A stretch of 64,000 nucleotides of DNA from Enterococcus silesiacus (GTDB taxonomy: Bacteria > Bacillota > Bacilli > Lactobacillales > Enterococcaceae): NCBI GenBank assembly GCA_001465115.1, contig CP013614.1, forward strand, positions 868,001 to 932,000, read 5' to 3'. Below, in pieces: positions 19,862 to 28,328 of the stretch. Within the stretch, counting starts at the first letter, position 1. Each line of letters starts with the position of its first letter. A model generated the notes under the pieces. That model was not told the DNA's origin. It saw only the letters and a program-made list of their open reading frames with translations, and did not search any database. A program made the translations under genes and the position numbers.

Positions 19862-19917
19862 AATAAGCTATGAACTAGAGAAAAAAAACTTCAATATTGT
19901 TCATAGCTTATTTTTGT
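19862..19917 (+). terminator. Terminator after tag and the remnant
   Basis: A 14-bp perfect stem (19862-19875 with 19899-19912) and TTTTTGTT. It ends the tag transcription unit. Confidence 0.85.
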
Positions 19918-20011
19918 TAAGCAACTGTTGATTGCCCCTGCCAAGGTAAAATAAGTATAGCATATTTAGCTTAAAGTGCCAAAATTCAGCGGTTTAATGC
20001 TTTTTTTAGGG

Positions 20012-20056
20012 TGTAAAGAAAAAACTCTTTACAGCTTGCTTTAAATCTGGTAAACT
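20012..20056 (+). promoter_or_regulatory. rpsP promoter with an inverted repeat over the -35
   Basis: TTTACA (20028-20033), 17-base spacer, TAAACT (20051-20056). The -35 is the right end of a perfect 8-bp inverted repeat, TGTAAAGA (20012-20019) and TCTTTACA (20026-20033), which might be an operator; no regulator is known to me for it. Confidence 0.65.
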
Positions 20057-20095
20057 AACATTTGTGATTAAGTTAATGGAGGTGTAATATATAAA

Positions 20096-20371
20096 ATGTC
20101 AGTAAAAATTCGTTTAAAACGCATGGGTTCTAAAAAGAGTCCTTTTTACCGTATTGTAGTCGCAGATTCTCGTTCTCCTCGTGATGGACGTTTCATCGAA
20201 ACTGTTGGAACTTACAATCCTTTAAAAGATCCTGCAGAAGTAGTTTTAAAAGAAGATTTAGTTTTAGACTGGTTGTCTAAAGGTGCTCAACCTTCAGATA
20301 CTGTTCGTAACATCCTTTCAAAAGAAGGCGTTATGAAAAAACACCACGAAGCTAAACTTGAAAAGAAATAA
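20096..20371 (+). CDS. rpsP: 30S ribosomal protein S16
   Basis: Small-subunit ribosomal protein. The sequence [20 protein letters not shown] at the N-terminus and [16 protein letters not shown] are the family signatures. 91 residues, normal. GGAGGTG lies 11 bases upstream of the ATG, a slightly long gap. Followed after 11 bases by khpA, the usual Firmicute pair. Confidence 0.98.
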   Translation: MSVKIRLKRMGSKKSPFYRIVVADSRSPRDGRFIETVGTYNPLKDPAEVVLKEDLVLDWLSKGAQPSDTVRNILSKEGVMKKHHEAKLEKK

Positions 20372-20382
20372 GGTGACCGATG

Positions 20383-20628
20383 ATGACAGATGTGAAAGAG
20401 TTAGTCTTAACTATCGTTCGCCCATTAGTCAGTCAACCTGAGCTAGTTAAATTAGAAATAGAAGAATCTGATGTTTTTCTAGAGTATAATTTGACTGTAT
20501 CACCTGAAGATATTGGTCGTATCATTGGCAAACAAGGACGTGTTGCAAAAGCAATTCGTACGATTGTATACAGTGTACGTGTGGATGGGCCGAAAAAAGT
20601 TCGTTTGAATATCGTCGATGGTAAATAG
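20383..20628 (+). CDS. khpA: KH-domain RNA-binding protein KhpA
   Basis: Single KH domain with the GxxG loop in RIIGKQGRVAKAIRT (about residues 46-60). KhpA forms a complex with KhpB and affects cell division and elongation in streptococci and relatives. I prefer the second of two adjacent ATGs (20383), six bases after AGGTGA; 20380 would be only three. 81 residues is normal. Cotranscribed with rpsP; a terminator follows. Confidence 0.93.
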   Translation: MTDVKELVLTIVRPLVSQPELVKLEIEESDVFLEYNLTVSPEDIGRIIGKQGRVAKAIRTIVYSVRVDGPKKVRLNIVDGK

Positions 20629-20636
20629 CACAAAGT

Positions 20637-20667
20637 AAAACACCCAAATTTTTTGGGTGTTTTTTTA
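20637..20667 (+). terminator. Terminator of rpsP-khpA
   Basis: AAAACACCCAAA (20637-20648) pairs with TTTGGGTGTTTT (20652-20663) and runs into seven T. Confidence 0.92.
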
Positions 20668-20737
20668 TCCATTTTGACGAATTGTTAAATATCAGCTACT
20701 ATAGATTAAAATAGAGGACAGAATGGAGGAAAAGTAA

Positions 20738-21283
20738 GTGAGTGACTTAAAAAGCTATCAAGAACAACTATTACAAGGTCTTGAGGAATATTTTGCACAA
20801 ACAGAATTAGAAACAGGTGACATTTTTGTACTTGGTTGTAGCAGCAGTGAAGTTGCTGGAGGCATGATTGGTAAAAACTCTAATTTGGAGATCGGCAAAA
20901 TGATTGTTTCAATAATCAAAGATATTTTAGATGAAAAAGGGATTCATTTCGCAGTGCAAGGTTGCGAGCATATCAATCGTTCGCTCGTTGTTGAAAAGGA
21001 AATCACCAAACGCCATCAGTTTGAGATCGTTTCGGTTGTACCTGCTCTTCACGCAGGAGGAGCTGCGGCAGTTGCCGCGTTTAAACTATTCCAAAATCCT
21101 GTCGTTATAGAAAAAGTCACGGCGCAAGGTGGCATAGATATTGGAGACACCTCGATCGGTATGCATATCCAACATGTCCAAGTGCCAGTCCGCACTTCAA
21201 TCAAAGAAATAGGTGGAGCTCATACTACTTATTTACGCACACGGCCTAAATTAATTGGCGGCACTCGTGCGGTTTACGAATGA
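20738..21283 (+). CDS. UPF0340 (DUF436, TIGR01440) family protein
   Basis: Conserved protein of unknown function, YwlG-like. Family marks: [14 protein letters not shown] (about 33-46), [14 protein letters not shown] (about 73-86), [11 protein letters not shown] and [17 protein letters not shown] start with GGAGGA seven bases upstream. 181 residues is typical. Small glycine- and cysteine-containing conserved loops suggest an enzyme, but no reaction is established that I can cite. Monocistronic, with its own terminator. Confidence 0.9.
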   Translation: MSDLKSYQEQLLQGLEEYFAQTELETGDIFVLGCSSSEVAGGMIGKNSNLEIGKMIVSIIKDILDEKGIHFAVQGCEHINRSLVVEKEITKRHQFEIVSVVPALHAGGAAAVAAFKLFQNPVVIEKVTAQGGIDIGDTSIGMHIQHVQVPVRTSIKEIGGAHTTYLRTRPKLIGGTRAVYE

Positions 21284-21330
21284 AAAAAGACGAGATAGCC
21301 GATCCATTCACAGGTTATCTCGTCTTTTTT
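21283..21330. terminator. Terminator between UPF0340 gene and the opposing operon
   Basis: About 17 bp of stem (21283-21300 with 21313-21330, one G-U) ending in a seven-T run; A-rich on the left side, so it works in both directions. Confidence 0.88.
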
Positions 21331-21340
21331 TATTCAATGG

Positions 21341-21679
21341 TTATTTTTTTCTAAATACGTTAATTTCAAAATCAGGTGAATCAAAACTAATTTCTGCTTC
21401 GTCAATCATTAAACCTAGCAGGTGATAATCTTCTTCTTCATGATGGGTAATACCGAGTAATTCATCATAATAACACTCAATACTTAGATCTCTGGGTGTA
21501 TTTAATAACTCTAATAAATGTAGGACATTCTCTGGTTCTTCTTCAGTTTTACCTTTAATTTTGATACGAAAACCTTCAGAAGTAAAATCCAGTCCAATCT
21601 GAATCTTGGTTATATCATTCGAAAAAAAGTAAGTCAATAATTCGTCTACAATTCGTTTAGCCTTTTCTCTTTCTTGCAT
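21341..21679 (-). CDS. Conserved hypothetical protein, partner of the DUF1576 gene
   Basis: 112-residue acidic protein without signal peptide or membrane segment. I do not recognise the family. AGGTGA lies a few bases before its ATG, and it starts 23 bases inside the end of the DUF1576 gene, so the two are translationally coupled. Likely a soluble accessory to that membrane protein; function unknown. Confidence 0.75.
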   Translation of the reverse strand: MQEREKAKRIVDELLTYFFSNDITKIQIGLDFTSEGFRIKIKGKTEEEPENVLHLLELLNTPRDLSIECYYDELLGITHHEEEDYHLLGLMIDEAEISFDSPDFEINVFRKK

Positions 21680-22985
21680 GTTGTTTCACCTTTCTAATCT
21701 GTAAAATATTATCAAGTAATGGTACCATGACAGCCGCCACAAAACCAGTAGAAAACCCATTATTATAAAGATTCAGTCCACCGTGGAGATAGCTAACATT
21801 TGTGACCAGCGACATATGTAAAAATCCTGCAAGCAAACCAAAAGTAATACCATAATATCCAGCAATCGGGGCTAGACCTGTACCAAAGATTCCTGCAAGT
21901 ACGACAGTCGTTTGATCTACTTCGAAAACAGAAGACAACTGGGCCGTTAAAAAGACACTCACCAATAATGGTAAGCTATTTAAAAGATGATTACCGAAAG
22001 CACTGAAGCCAACTGCAGATAAAATGGCACCTACGATCGGTCCGTTGAGTGTCGAGTGACTAATCTGCGTATAACCAACAAGTAACAACCCCATCAGCGC
22101 CATATTCATCATAGTGGCTCCAACACCTGCGATAGAAATAAAGTCAGTGATTAATTTCCCAGAAGTTTTGCTGATTTCTTTTAAGCCTTTCAGTGAAAAA
22201 TGATTGACCAAAAAACCAACGAAAAACAGTAATAAAAACAAAAATAATAGAAAAATAAGCAGTTTTGAATGATAATCAACTGAAACTAAGTTCTTACCTT
22301 CGATTTTCCAACCAAACATTCTTAAAATCCCTGTAAACATCATTGCAATAAGGCCAGAAGTGAAGCCAACATTATACAATGAGAAGCCCTGATGAAAAGT
22401 CAGAACATGTGAGGCCAAAGGTGGTAAAATCATGCCAATGAAAATACCAACGAAACAGCCTAAAGGAAACGAAAGAACTAAGGGCAAAGAAAGACCAAAG
22501 GTGAGATAGCTGATAATAGGGGAGAGAGCACTACCAAACAGGCTAACGACGATAAATTGTGAAAATGGTTTTTTCACAATTCTTGCATAGCATAGTCCAC
22601 CAATAATAATTGGAATTGAATTATACAAGTTTTTCCCAAAAAAAGAACAGCCAGATACAGTAAATAAAGCGGCGATCATAGGGCCGTTGATCGGAATTTT
22701 TTCTTTTTTTGCCAGCAGAACACTGATGAGTGTAAGTAGACCGCTATTTAAAAATGCACTGCCAAATGTGCCAAGTTCAATATAATCAGTCAATAAATTA
22801 CTAGGCGAAGTTAAAATTCGAACCATACCAGCTAATAAAGTTGAGATAGGTTCACTAAGAAGCCCAATAATAATTAAAATAAAACAATATCCTATCAGTA
22901 AAAAATAATTTTTATTCGTATCCATTATTTCCAACTGTTTTTTGTCAGTATGTAATAAAAGTCTTTGGCTGTTATTTTTAGCCAT
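21657..22985 (-). CDS. DUF1576 multi-spanning membrane protein
   Basis: About 442 residues with some 12 hydrophobic segments. The sequence looks internally duplicated: NGPMIAALFTVSGCSFFGKN in the first half resembles NGPIVGAILSAVGFSAFGNH in the second, and LYNVGFTSGLIAMMF resembles LYNNGFSTGFVAAVM. This suggests two homologous halves, as in many transporters. I start at 22985 (MAKNNSQ) where GGGGG lies six bases upstream; a 5' extension would run through the promoter. Substrate unknown. Followed, with overlap, by a small soluble protein. Confidence 0.85.
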   Translation of the reverse strand: MAKNNSQRLLLHTDKKQLEIMDTNKNYFLLIGYCFILIIIGLLSEPISTLLAGMVRILTSPSNLLTDYIELGTFGSAFLNSGLLTLISVLLAKKEKIPINGPMIAALFTVSGCSFFGKNLYNSIPIIIGGLCYARIVKKPFSQFIVVSLFGSALSPIISYLTFGLSLPLVLSFPLGCFVGIFIGMILPPLASHVLTFHQGFSLYNVGFTSGLIAMMFTGILRMFGWKIEGKNLVSVDYHSKLLIFLLFLFLLLFFVGFLVNHFSLKGLKEISKTSGKLITDFISIAGVGATMMNMALMGLLLVGYTQISHSTLNGPIVGAILSAVGFSAFGNHLLNSLPLLVSVFLTAQLSSVFEVDQTTVVLAGIFGTGLAPIAGYYGITFGLLAGFLHMSLVTNVSYLHGGLNLYNNGFSTGFVAAVMVPLLDNILQIRKVKQHARKRKG

Positions 22986-23016
22986 AAAAATACCCCCGTT
23001 TTCTATCAATAATATA

Positions 23017-23046
23017 ACTATAGCCCGTGAAACAAGCATTGGTCAA
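23017..23046 (-). promoter_or_regulatory. Promoter of the DUF1576 operon
   Basis: Minus strand TTGACC (complement of 23041-23046), 18-base spacer, TATAGT (complement of 23017-23022), 30 bases before the start. Confidence 0.65.
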
Positions 23047-23137
23047 TAAAATTCCGATGAAGTTTGACAAATTATCATGTTTTTTACAGATACACATAAT
23101 TATTGAGAAAACGAACTACTAAAAGAGTGTAAAATGA

Positions 23138-23272
23138 AAGAATAAATACAAAATTAAAAATCATTGTTTAGCTTTACCAGCTGATCTCTGGAAAAATGAA
23201 CATTGGTTTCGTGACATAACGTATGCTCAATTTCTCCGAAAGGATAGCAAAGCTCGTTTAGGTTTTAAATAA
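23138..23272 (+). pseudogene. Possible gene remnant: open 44-codon stretch without a start
   Basis: Between an in-frame TGA (23135) and a TAA (23270) lies a stretch whose translation looks protein-like: CLALPADLWKNEHWF, RDITYAQFLRKDSKARLGFK. No ATG/GTG/TTG with a ribosome-binding site opens it. It could be the C-terminal tail of a lost gene in front of the TetR gene; I do not recognise the family. Could be chance. Confidence 0.35.
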
Positions 23273-23287
23273 AAAGGAGGGTTTATT

Positions 23288-23818
23288 TTGGTAAGAAAAA
23301 AAGTATATAAAAAACAGCACATTTTAGCGTCTGCACAAGAATTATTAACAGAAAAAGGTTTTTCAGCGATCACAGCGCGAAACGTAGCAGAGCATATGGG
23401 AATCTCGACGCAACCTATTTATCTTGAATTTAAAAACATGGAAGAGTTGAAGTTGACGTTATTGGAAAACATACATGAGTTTTTAGACACTGAATTCTTT
23501 TCTAAAAAGCAAACCTCAAATAACTTAGCAAATTTTGGATTGAACTATATTGACTTTGCACAAACAAATACCAATTTATATCTATTTTTATTTGTCGACC
23601 ATCATTCTTATGGACAGGAATTACAAAAATTATCGTTTGATTCATTTCAGAGACTCATTCAAGCAGATGAGAAGTATGCTGCAACATCCAAAGAACTGTT
23701 GGAGAAGCTTCATATGAAGTTATGGATTGTAGCAACTGGAATGGCCTCACTTAGTATTTCAGGCATATTAACGTTATCAAAAGAGCAATTGATTTCAGCA
23801 TTTGAGGCTGTTGAGTGA
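23288..23818 (+). CDS. TetR/AcrR-family transcriptional regulator
   Basis: N-terminal TetR helix-turn-helix (about residues 8-52: KQHILASAQELLTEKGFSAI, ARNVAEHMGISTQPIYLEF) followed by an all-helical ligand/dimer domain. TTG start, seven bases after AAGGAGG, which decides the start. 176 residues, slightly short but normal. No obvious cotranscribed target: the nearest downstream gene (YxeA-like) is 207 bases away on the same strand. Ligand unknown. Confidence 0.88.
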   Translation: MVRKKVYKKQHILASAQELLTEKGFSAITARNVAEHMGISTQPIYLEFKNMEELKLTLLENIHEFLDTEFFSKKQTSNNLANFGLNYIDFAQTNTNLYLFLFVDHHSYGQELQKLSFDSFQRLIQADEKYAATSKELLEKLHMKLWIVATGMASLSISGILTLSKEQLISAFEAVE

Positions 23819-24025
23819 GAAGATATGTTAGTGTTAAGAGCAGAGCATGAGGTGTTTAGCAGATACAATGTAGGACGGAAATCATTGATATAACTACATT
23901 CTATATACAGCGACCGATAATTTTCTATGCCAAAAGTATTAAGAAGAGTTCGTATATTTGACTGATTTGTTTTAGTTATTTTGTTGCTAAAATAAGTTTA
24001 TTAAATGAATTTTGGAGGAAATAAC

Positions 24026-24400
24026 TTGAAAATAATCAAAGCAATCGTTGTACTAGCTATACTTTCTGGTGCTGCTCTTTTTGGAGCTAAACTATACACG
24101 CAAAATAAATCAGATGAGCTTTCAGGCACCATCGATCAATTAAACCCTTTAGTCACAAATGGAGAAGTTTATGTCAAAACCAAAAGAGCTGATAGTATCA
24201 ATAAATATGGGATTACAACTTACACACAACAAACAGTTGACAAGAATGGCAATAGTAAAGAGCTGACCTTTACTGCAGATCATGAACTAACAACGGATCG
24301 CTATTTGAAAATTTACAATAAAGGTGCACACGTAGAAACCTATGAGGAAGTTACTGAAGAGACTATTCCTAAAAAGGCACTACAACAATTGAATAAATAA
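24026..24400 (+). CDS. YxeA-family (DUF1093) secreted or membrane-anchored protein
   Basis: N-terminal hydrophobic segment (about residues 4-20) then a ~100-residue extracellular beta-rich domain: NGEVYVKTKRADSINKYG, TTYTQQTVDKNGN and YLKIYNKGAHVETYEEV, the YxeA family pattern. GGAGG at 24014 points to a TTG start at 24026 rather than the ATG at 24005, which lies before it. 124 residues. Function of YxeA proteins is not established; they are often linked to cell-envelope stress or ABC transporter loci. Own terminator. Confidence 0.82.
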   Translation: MKIIKAIVVLAILSGAALFGAKLYTQNKSDELSGTIDQLNPLVTNGEVYVKTKRADSINKYGITTYTQQTVDKNGNSKELTFTADHELTTDRYLKIYNKGAHVETYEEVTEETIPKKALQQLNK

Positions 24401-24403
24401 ACG

Positions 24404-24469
24404 AAAAGACTGCCCACTTACAATCCGAACTTGTTTTGTCGGAATATAAATGGGCAGTCTTTTTTTTGC
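24404..24469 (+). terminator. Terminator after the yxeA-like gene
   Basis: AAAAGACTGCCCA (24404-24416) pairs with TGGGCAGTCTTTT (24451-24463); an inner helix may extend it; eight T follow. Confidence 0.88.
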
Positions 24470-24480
24470 AATCAATTTGT

Positions 24481-24696
24481 TCAAATAGCCTGAGGTATAA
24501 AGTCAATTGTACATAAATCATTATAATGAAAATGGATTGTAGCTTGAATTCGTCCATCATCAATTAATTTTTGTGCAGTGTCTTTTACGTCTTCTTGGTC
24601 AAATTGCTGGAAATTGATTACGTTTGCTACAAAGTGAGGGGATTTCCGATTGGAAGCCTCAAGAATGAGCGTTTCAATTTGTGGATTAAACGTCAC
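24481..24696 (-). CDS. Small conserved-looking hypothetical protein
   Basis: 71 residues, GTG start with AGGTGA six bases upstream, which makes it a likely real gene. No signal or membrane segment. The stretch SPHFVANVINFQQFDQEDV, followed by a helix and an RIQATIHF strand pair, hints at a small winged-helix fold. Function unknown. Confidence 0.65.
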   Translation of the reverse strand: MTFNPQIETLILEASNRKSPHFVANVINFQQFDQEDVKDTAQKLIDDGRIQATIHFHYNDLCTIDFIPQAI

Positions 24697-24785
24697 TAGC
24701 TTTCACCTCTTTTGTTAACAGTACCACGTTATCATCAGAATGGATAGCATTTCAGTGATATATGAAGATATGGAAAGAAAAAATT

Positions 24786-25310
24786 TCACAATTCATTTGT
24801 TTTAAGAATCTCACGTTTATAGCAAGAATAGGCATCAGAGTCTCTTAAAATGGTCAATTTTTTATCCGATAGGTCGGCCAATTTTTTTAATTCAAAAATA
24901 TTTTTTGTTTCAAAATGGTGATTCCAAACAAACATCATTCTCAATAAATTAAGTGTAGGCTTATAATGAGCTACTTCTTTATTCGTTATTTGTTTGATGA
25001 AGCGACTGAAGATTCGGTAAACTCGAGTGAAATAAGGTGGTAGCAATAATAAAACAATATCTGCATCATCTATCGCCGGTTTGATCCACTCTTTCGTTGC
25101 CGTCCCTTCGATGATCCAACTTTCTTTCGCCAAAATAGTCTGCAGCTGTTTGGTAGACTCTAATTCTGAGTAAGGTTTATCTCCAGTTGGCTGACGATTC
25201 CAAATAAGATTATCCAATTCATAGTAGGTAATCTTTTTTTCTGTCGATAGTTGTTTGGCAAAGCTTGTTTTACCACTGCCAACAGGTCCAGCGATCAAGA
25301 TTTTTTTCAT
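24786..25310 (-). CDS. P-loop nucleotide kinase-like protein (FlaR / DNA topology modulation family)
   Basis: Adenylate-kinase-like P-loop protein. Walker A AGPVGSGKTSFA (about residues 7-18), YYELDNLIWNR typical of the FlaR-like family, WIIEGTATKEW and a DADIVLLLLPP Walker-B-type strand. 174 residues. GGAAAGC precedes the ATG. The name 'topology modulation' comes from old FlaR annotation; real substrate unknown, probably a nucleoside or small metabolite kinase. Confidence 0.8.
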   Translation of the reverse strand: MKKILIAGPVGSGKTSFAKQLSTEKKITYYELDNLIWNRQPTGDKPYSELESTKQLQTILAKESWIIEGTATKEWIKPAIDDADIVLLLLPPYFTRVYRIFSRFIKQITNKEVAHYKPTLNLLRMMFVWNHHFETKNIFELKKLADLSDKKLTILRDSDAYSCYKREILKTNEL

Positions 25311-25330
25311 AGCTTTCCTCCATACTTTAA

Positions 25331-25375
25331 AGAAAAAGCCCTGAATAAAACTAAACGTCAGTTTTGTCCAGGGCT
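25331..25375 (-). terminator. Terminator of the cyclophilin gene
   Basis: A near-perfect 16-bp stem (25337-25352 with 25360-25375), followed on the minus strand by TTTTTCT. Confidence 0.85.
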
Positions 25376-25416
25376 CTATATCCGAATAAATGCTTTTGTT
25401 CTAGCTACTTATTACT

Positions 25417-26172
25417 CTATTTTTTTGCTTCTTGTAAAATATTGATTTTTTCGATTCGGATGTCTTTTTTAGGTTTGTCTTGATCAGCAGTTTCAGCTGA
25501 AGCGATTTTATCTACAACGTCCATCCCTTTTGTTACTTGACCAAAAACAGTGTGTTTACCATCTAAGTGGGGTGTACCACCTTTTTTGTAAGCATCAATG
25601 ATTTTTTCTGGATAATCATCTTTTAGTAAGCCATCGGACATGTCATCAGTATTTTGTACAATAAAGAATTGACTGCCATTCGTACCATTTCCTTTTTCAT
25701 CTTTACCAGCATTGGCCATTGATAATGCACCACGGATATTATAAAGTTGATTTGAGATTTCATCATCAAACGAACCATTCCAAATGCTCTCTCCACCAGT
25801 TCCATCCCCCTTAGGATCGCCACCTTGAATCATAAAATTCTCGATAACACGATGGAAAAGAACATTGTCATAATAACCATCTTTGGCATGTGTCATAAAG
25901 TTTTCAACGGTTTTCGGTGCTTGTTTAGGAAATAGTTTGATTTCAATAGTTCCTTCAGTCGTGACCATCTCAACTAAATCTTCATCTTCGTTAACAGTAT
26001 CTGATAGTTGTGGTAATTCTAGGGAATTCAAATCAACCGATTCAGATGATTTTGTTTCAGTTGAAGAGGTAGCAGAAGAATCTGCTGCTTTTTCCTTGTT
26101 AGGTCCACAAGCTGCAAATAATACTAATGTTGCTAAAAGAGCTGTTGCAGCAATGAATTTTTTTGTTTTCAT
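25417..26172 (-). CDS. Cyclophilin-type peptidyl-prolyl isomerase lipoprotein
   Basis: Extracellular folding catalyst anchored by a lipid. Signal peptide with lipobox LFAAC (Cys about residue 22), a Ser/Thr-rich linker, then the cyclophilin domain: LFHRVIENFMIQGGDPKGDG, GALSMANAG, NGSQFFIVQ, HTVFGQVTKGMDVVDKIA, including the catalytic Arg of FHR. About 251 residues. I start at the ATG at 26172 (MKTKKF); an upstream in-frame TTG would overlap the GGAAG ribosome-binding site. Monocistronic. Confidence 0.94.
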   Translation of the reverse strand: MKTKKFIAATALLATLVLFAACGPNKEKAADSSATSSTETKSSESVDLNSLELPQLSDTVNEDEDLVEMVTTEGTIEIKLFPKQAPKTVENFMTHAKDGYYDNVLFHRVIENFMIQGGDPKGDGTGGESIWNGSFDDEISNQLYNIRGALSMANAGKDEKGNGTNGSQFFIVQNTDDMSDGLLKDDYPEKIIDAYKKGGTPHLDGKHTVFGQVTKGMDVVDKIASAETADQDKPKKDIRIEKINILQEAKK

Positions 26173-26273
26173 AAAGTTAAGTCTTCCTTTCAAAAATAGT
26201 TACATCTCATAATAACAAATCATCTATCGAACTGCCAGCCAAAATGGGAAATTTTTAAGATTCATAAAAGGTG

Positions 26274-26302
26274 TAGACCACTTTTTCTTATTCTGCTATA
26301 AT
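26274..26302 (+). promoter_or_regulatory. Promoter of mupG-like gene
   Basis: TAGACC (26274-26279), 17-base spacer, TGC-TATAAT extended -10 (26297-26302), 48 bases before the start. Confidence 0.7.
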
Positions 26303-26349
26303 GAAAATGGATACATTATAATCAATACAAATCTTAGGAGGCAGTAATA

Positions 26350-27441
26350 ATGGGAAAATTAGGTATTTCTATTTATCCAGAACGTTCAACTTTTGAAAAG
26401 GACAAAGCTTATCTAGACTTAGCACATAAATATGGTTTTAAACGTGTCTTTACAAGTTTACTTCAAATTACAGAAGACAAAGAAAAGGTATTAGCAGAGT
26501 TTAAAAAAGTTGTTGATTATGCCAATAGTCTTGGAATGGAAGTCATGGTTGATATCAATCCTGCCTTATTTGAACAATTAGAAATCTCTTATGATGACTT
26601 ATCATTTTTTGACGAGATGGGCGCTTACGGCGTACGTTTGGATGTTGGCTTTACTGGCGCCGAAGAAGCAAAAATGACACGTAATCCTTTTGGCATTAAA
26701 ATCGAAATTAACATGAGTACAGGAACAAGCTATGTTGATAATATTATGAGCTATTCACCGAATACGGATAATTTATTAGGTTCGCACAATTTTTATCCGC
26801 ATCGTTATTCTGGTTTAGGCTACGATCATTTTGTTTTTTGTTCTGAAAAATTCAGGAAATATAACTTGAATACTATGGCTTTTGTGAACTCTCATGATGC
26901 AACTTTTGGTCCTTGGCCAACACAAGATGGATTATGTTCATTAGAAGACCATCGTGATCTAGAAATCGCTACTCAAGTGAAACATTTAGTATTGACAGGT
27001 TTAATCGATGATATCTTAGTTGGAAATGCTTATGCATCAGAAGCAGAACTTAAGGCAATGGCAGAGGCATTTAATGCGGAATACCCATCTGTAAAAGTCG
27101 ATGTTGCACAAGACATTACAGCCGACGAAAGAGAAGTCTTGTTCACAAGTCTTCATTCTTATCGTGGTGATCGTTCAGAATATATTTTACGTTCTACTAT
27201 GACAAGGATTCATTTTAAAGATCGTGCATTTCCAGCTCATAATACAAATGATATGACAAAAGGAGACGTATTGATTGATAATGTTGATTATGGTCAATAT
27301 AAAGGCGAAACCCAAATCGCGTTAAAGGAAATGAAAAATGACGGACGAGTGAATGTTGTGGGTCGTATCTCTGAAGATGAGTTATTCTTATTAGACTTCT
27401 TAAAACCTTGGTCTAGTTTTAAATTGATTGAAAATAAATAA
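26350..27441 (+). CDS. MupG family (DUF871) TIM-barrel protein, probable 6-phospho-N-acetylmuramidase
   Basis: DUF871 family; the characterised member MupG of Staphylococcus aureus hydrolyses MurNAc-6P-GlcNAc during cell-wall recycling. Seen: LGISIYPERSTFEKDKAYL at the N-terminus, VMVDINPALFEQL, LRLDVGFTG-type barrel strands (VRLDVGFTGAEE), HNFYPHRYSGLGYDHF, and a C-terminal cyclophilin-like domain (SEYILRSTMTRIHFKDRAFP). 363 residues, normal. No PTS or murQ partner adjacent, so it is separated from a recycling operon here. Confidence 0.88.
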   Translation: MGKLGISIYPERSTFEKDKAYLDLAHKYGFKRVFTSLLQITEDKEKVLAEFKKVVDYANSLGMEVMVDINPALFEQLEISYDDLSFFDEMGAYGVRLDVGFTGAEEAKMTRNPFGIKIEINMSTGTSYVDNIMSYSPNTDNLLGSHNFYPHRYSGLGYDHFVFCSEKFRKYNLNTMAFVNSHDATFGPWPTQDGLCSLEDHRDLEIATQVKHLVLTGLIDDILVGNAYASEAELKAMAEAFNAEYPSVKVDVAQDITADEREVLFTSLHSYRGDRSEYILRSTMTRIHFKDRAFPAHNTNDMTKGDVLIDNVDYGQYKGETQIALKEMKNDGRVNVVGRISEDELFLLDFLKPWSSFKLIENK

Positions 27442-27453
27442 TAAAGTAAGTTT

Positions 27454-27498
27454 GAGATTGAGTGAAAGGAGCTAATCCTTTTACTTAATCTCTTTTTT
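27454..27498 (+). terminator. Terminator after mupG-like gene
   Basis: GAGATT and AGT...AAAGGA on the left pair with TCCTTT...ACT and AATCTC on the right, closing around GCTAA; six T follow. Confidence 0.85.
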
Positions 27499-27572
27499 CT
27501 TTCTTAAGATTTTTCCTAAACTATTTTAAATAATTACTCTATCGCTAAAATAGAAGAAAACGAGGTGTATCG

Positions 27573-28202
27573 ATGGAAAAAGAATTAAGTCTGCTAGTAG
27601 CAAAGCTTCAAGGTATTGCACAAACAGGTAAAAAGTATGGAAAAGATATTTTTGATCAAGAACGCTACGAAGAACTATCTCAAGTAACCAAAGAACTAAT
27701 GAGTATATTGTATCTTAATCTATCAAATCAGGATTTAGCAATTCTTGTTGATCAAGATGAAGGGTACGCTACGCCAAAAGTAGATATTCGAGCAGTTGTC
27801 TTCAATCAAGAAGGAAAATTATTATTAGTAAAAGAAAAAAGTGATAACGCTTGGTCTTTGCCAGGCGGCTGGGCTGATATTGGTTATTCACCAAGCGAGA
27901 TTGCTGAAAAGGAGACCTTAGAAGAAGCGGGTTTAACGGTTAAGGCGAAGAGGCTCATTGCTGTATTGGATAAATCAAAACATGACTTTCCGCCAGCACT
28001 GACGTATACTTATAAGTTTTTCATTCGATGTGAACCTCAAAATGAACTATTAGCCACAGGTGTCGAGACCAATGATGTGGGGTACTTTTCACTACAAGAA
28101 ATTTATTTGCTTTCTCTTTCTAAACATCGAAATATCATTGACAATTTTGAAATGATTTTTGCTGATTATCAAAACGAGAAAAAGACCATAATTTGTGATT
28201 AA
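27573..28202 (+). CDS. NUDIX hydrolase with N-terminal helical domain
   Basis: Residues 1-60 form the helical Nudix N-terminal domain found in ADP-ribose/nucleoside pyrophosphatases. The NUDIX domain follows: VDIRAVVFNQEGKLLLV, WSLPGGWADIGYSPSEIAEK and the box end ETLEEAGL. The first box Glu is replaced by Tyr and the Arg by Lys, while the metal-binding EE pair is kept. 209 residues. Substrate probably ADP-ribose or a similar dinucleotide; not certain. Monocistronic. Confidence 0.85.
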   Translation: MEKELSLLVAKLQGIAQTGKKYGKDIFDQERYEELSQVTKELMSILYLNLSNQDLAILVDQDEGYATPKVDIRAVVFNQEGKLLLVKEKSDNAWSLPGGWADIGYSPSEIAEKETLEEAGLTVKAKRLIAVLDKSKHDFPPALTYTYKFFIRCEPQNELLATGVETNDVGYFSLQEIYLLSLSKHRNIIDNFEMIFADYQNEKKTIICD

Positions 28203-28204
28203 TA

Positions 28205-28233
28205 TTGCGAAAATCCCAATAAAACATTATACT
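28205..28233 (+). promoter_or_regulatory. Promoter of the alpha/beta hydrolase gene
   Basis: TTGCGA (28205-28210), 17-base spacer, TATACT (28228-28233). The start codon is 95 bases downstream. Confidence 0.65.
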
Positions 28234-28328
28234 ATTTAAGAATTTGAAAAAAGTTAGTATTATTTATGGTGTTTGAGTTAGACTAAGCCCATTTGATCAA
28301 ATAATACTATTAAATAGGGAGCAGTGGG

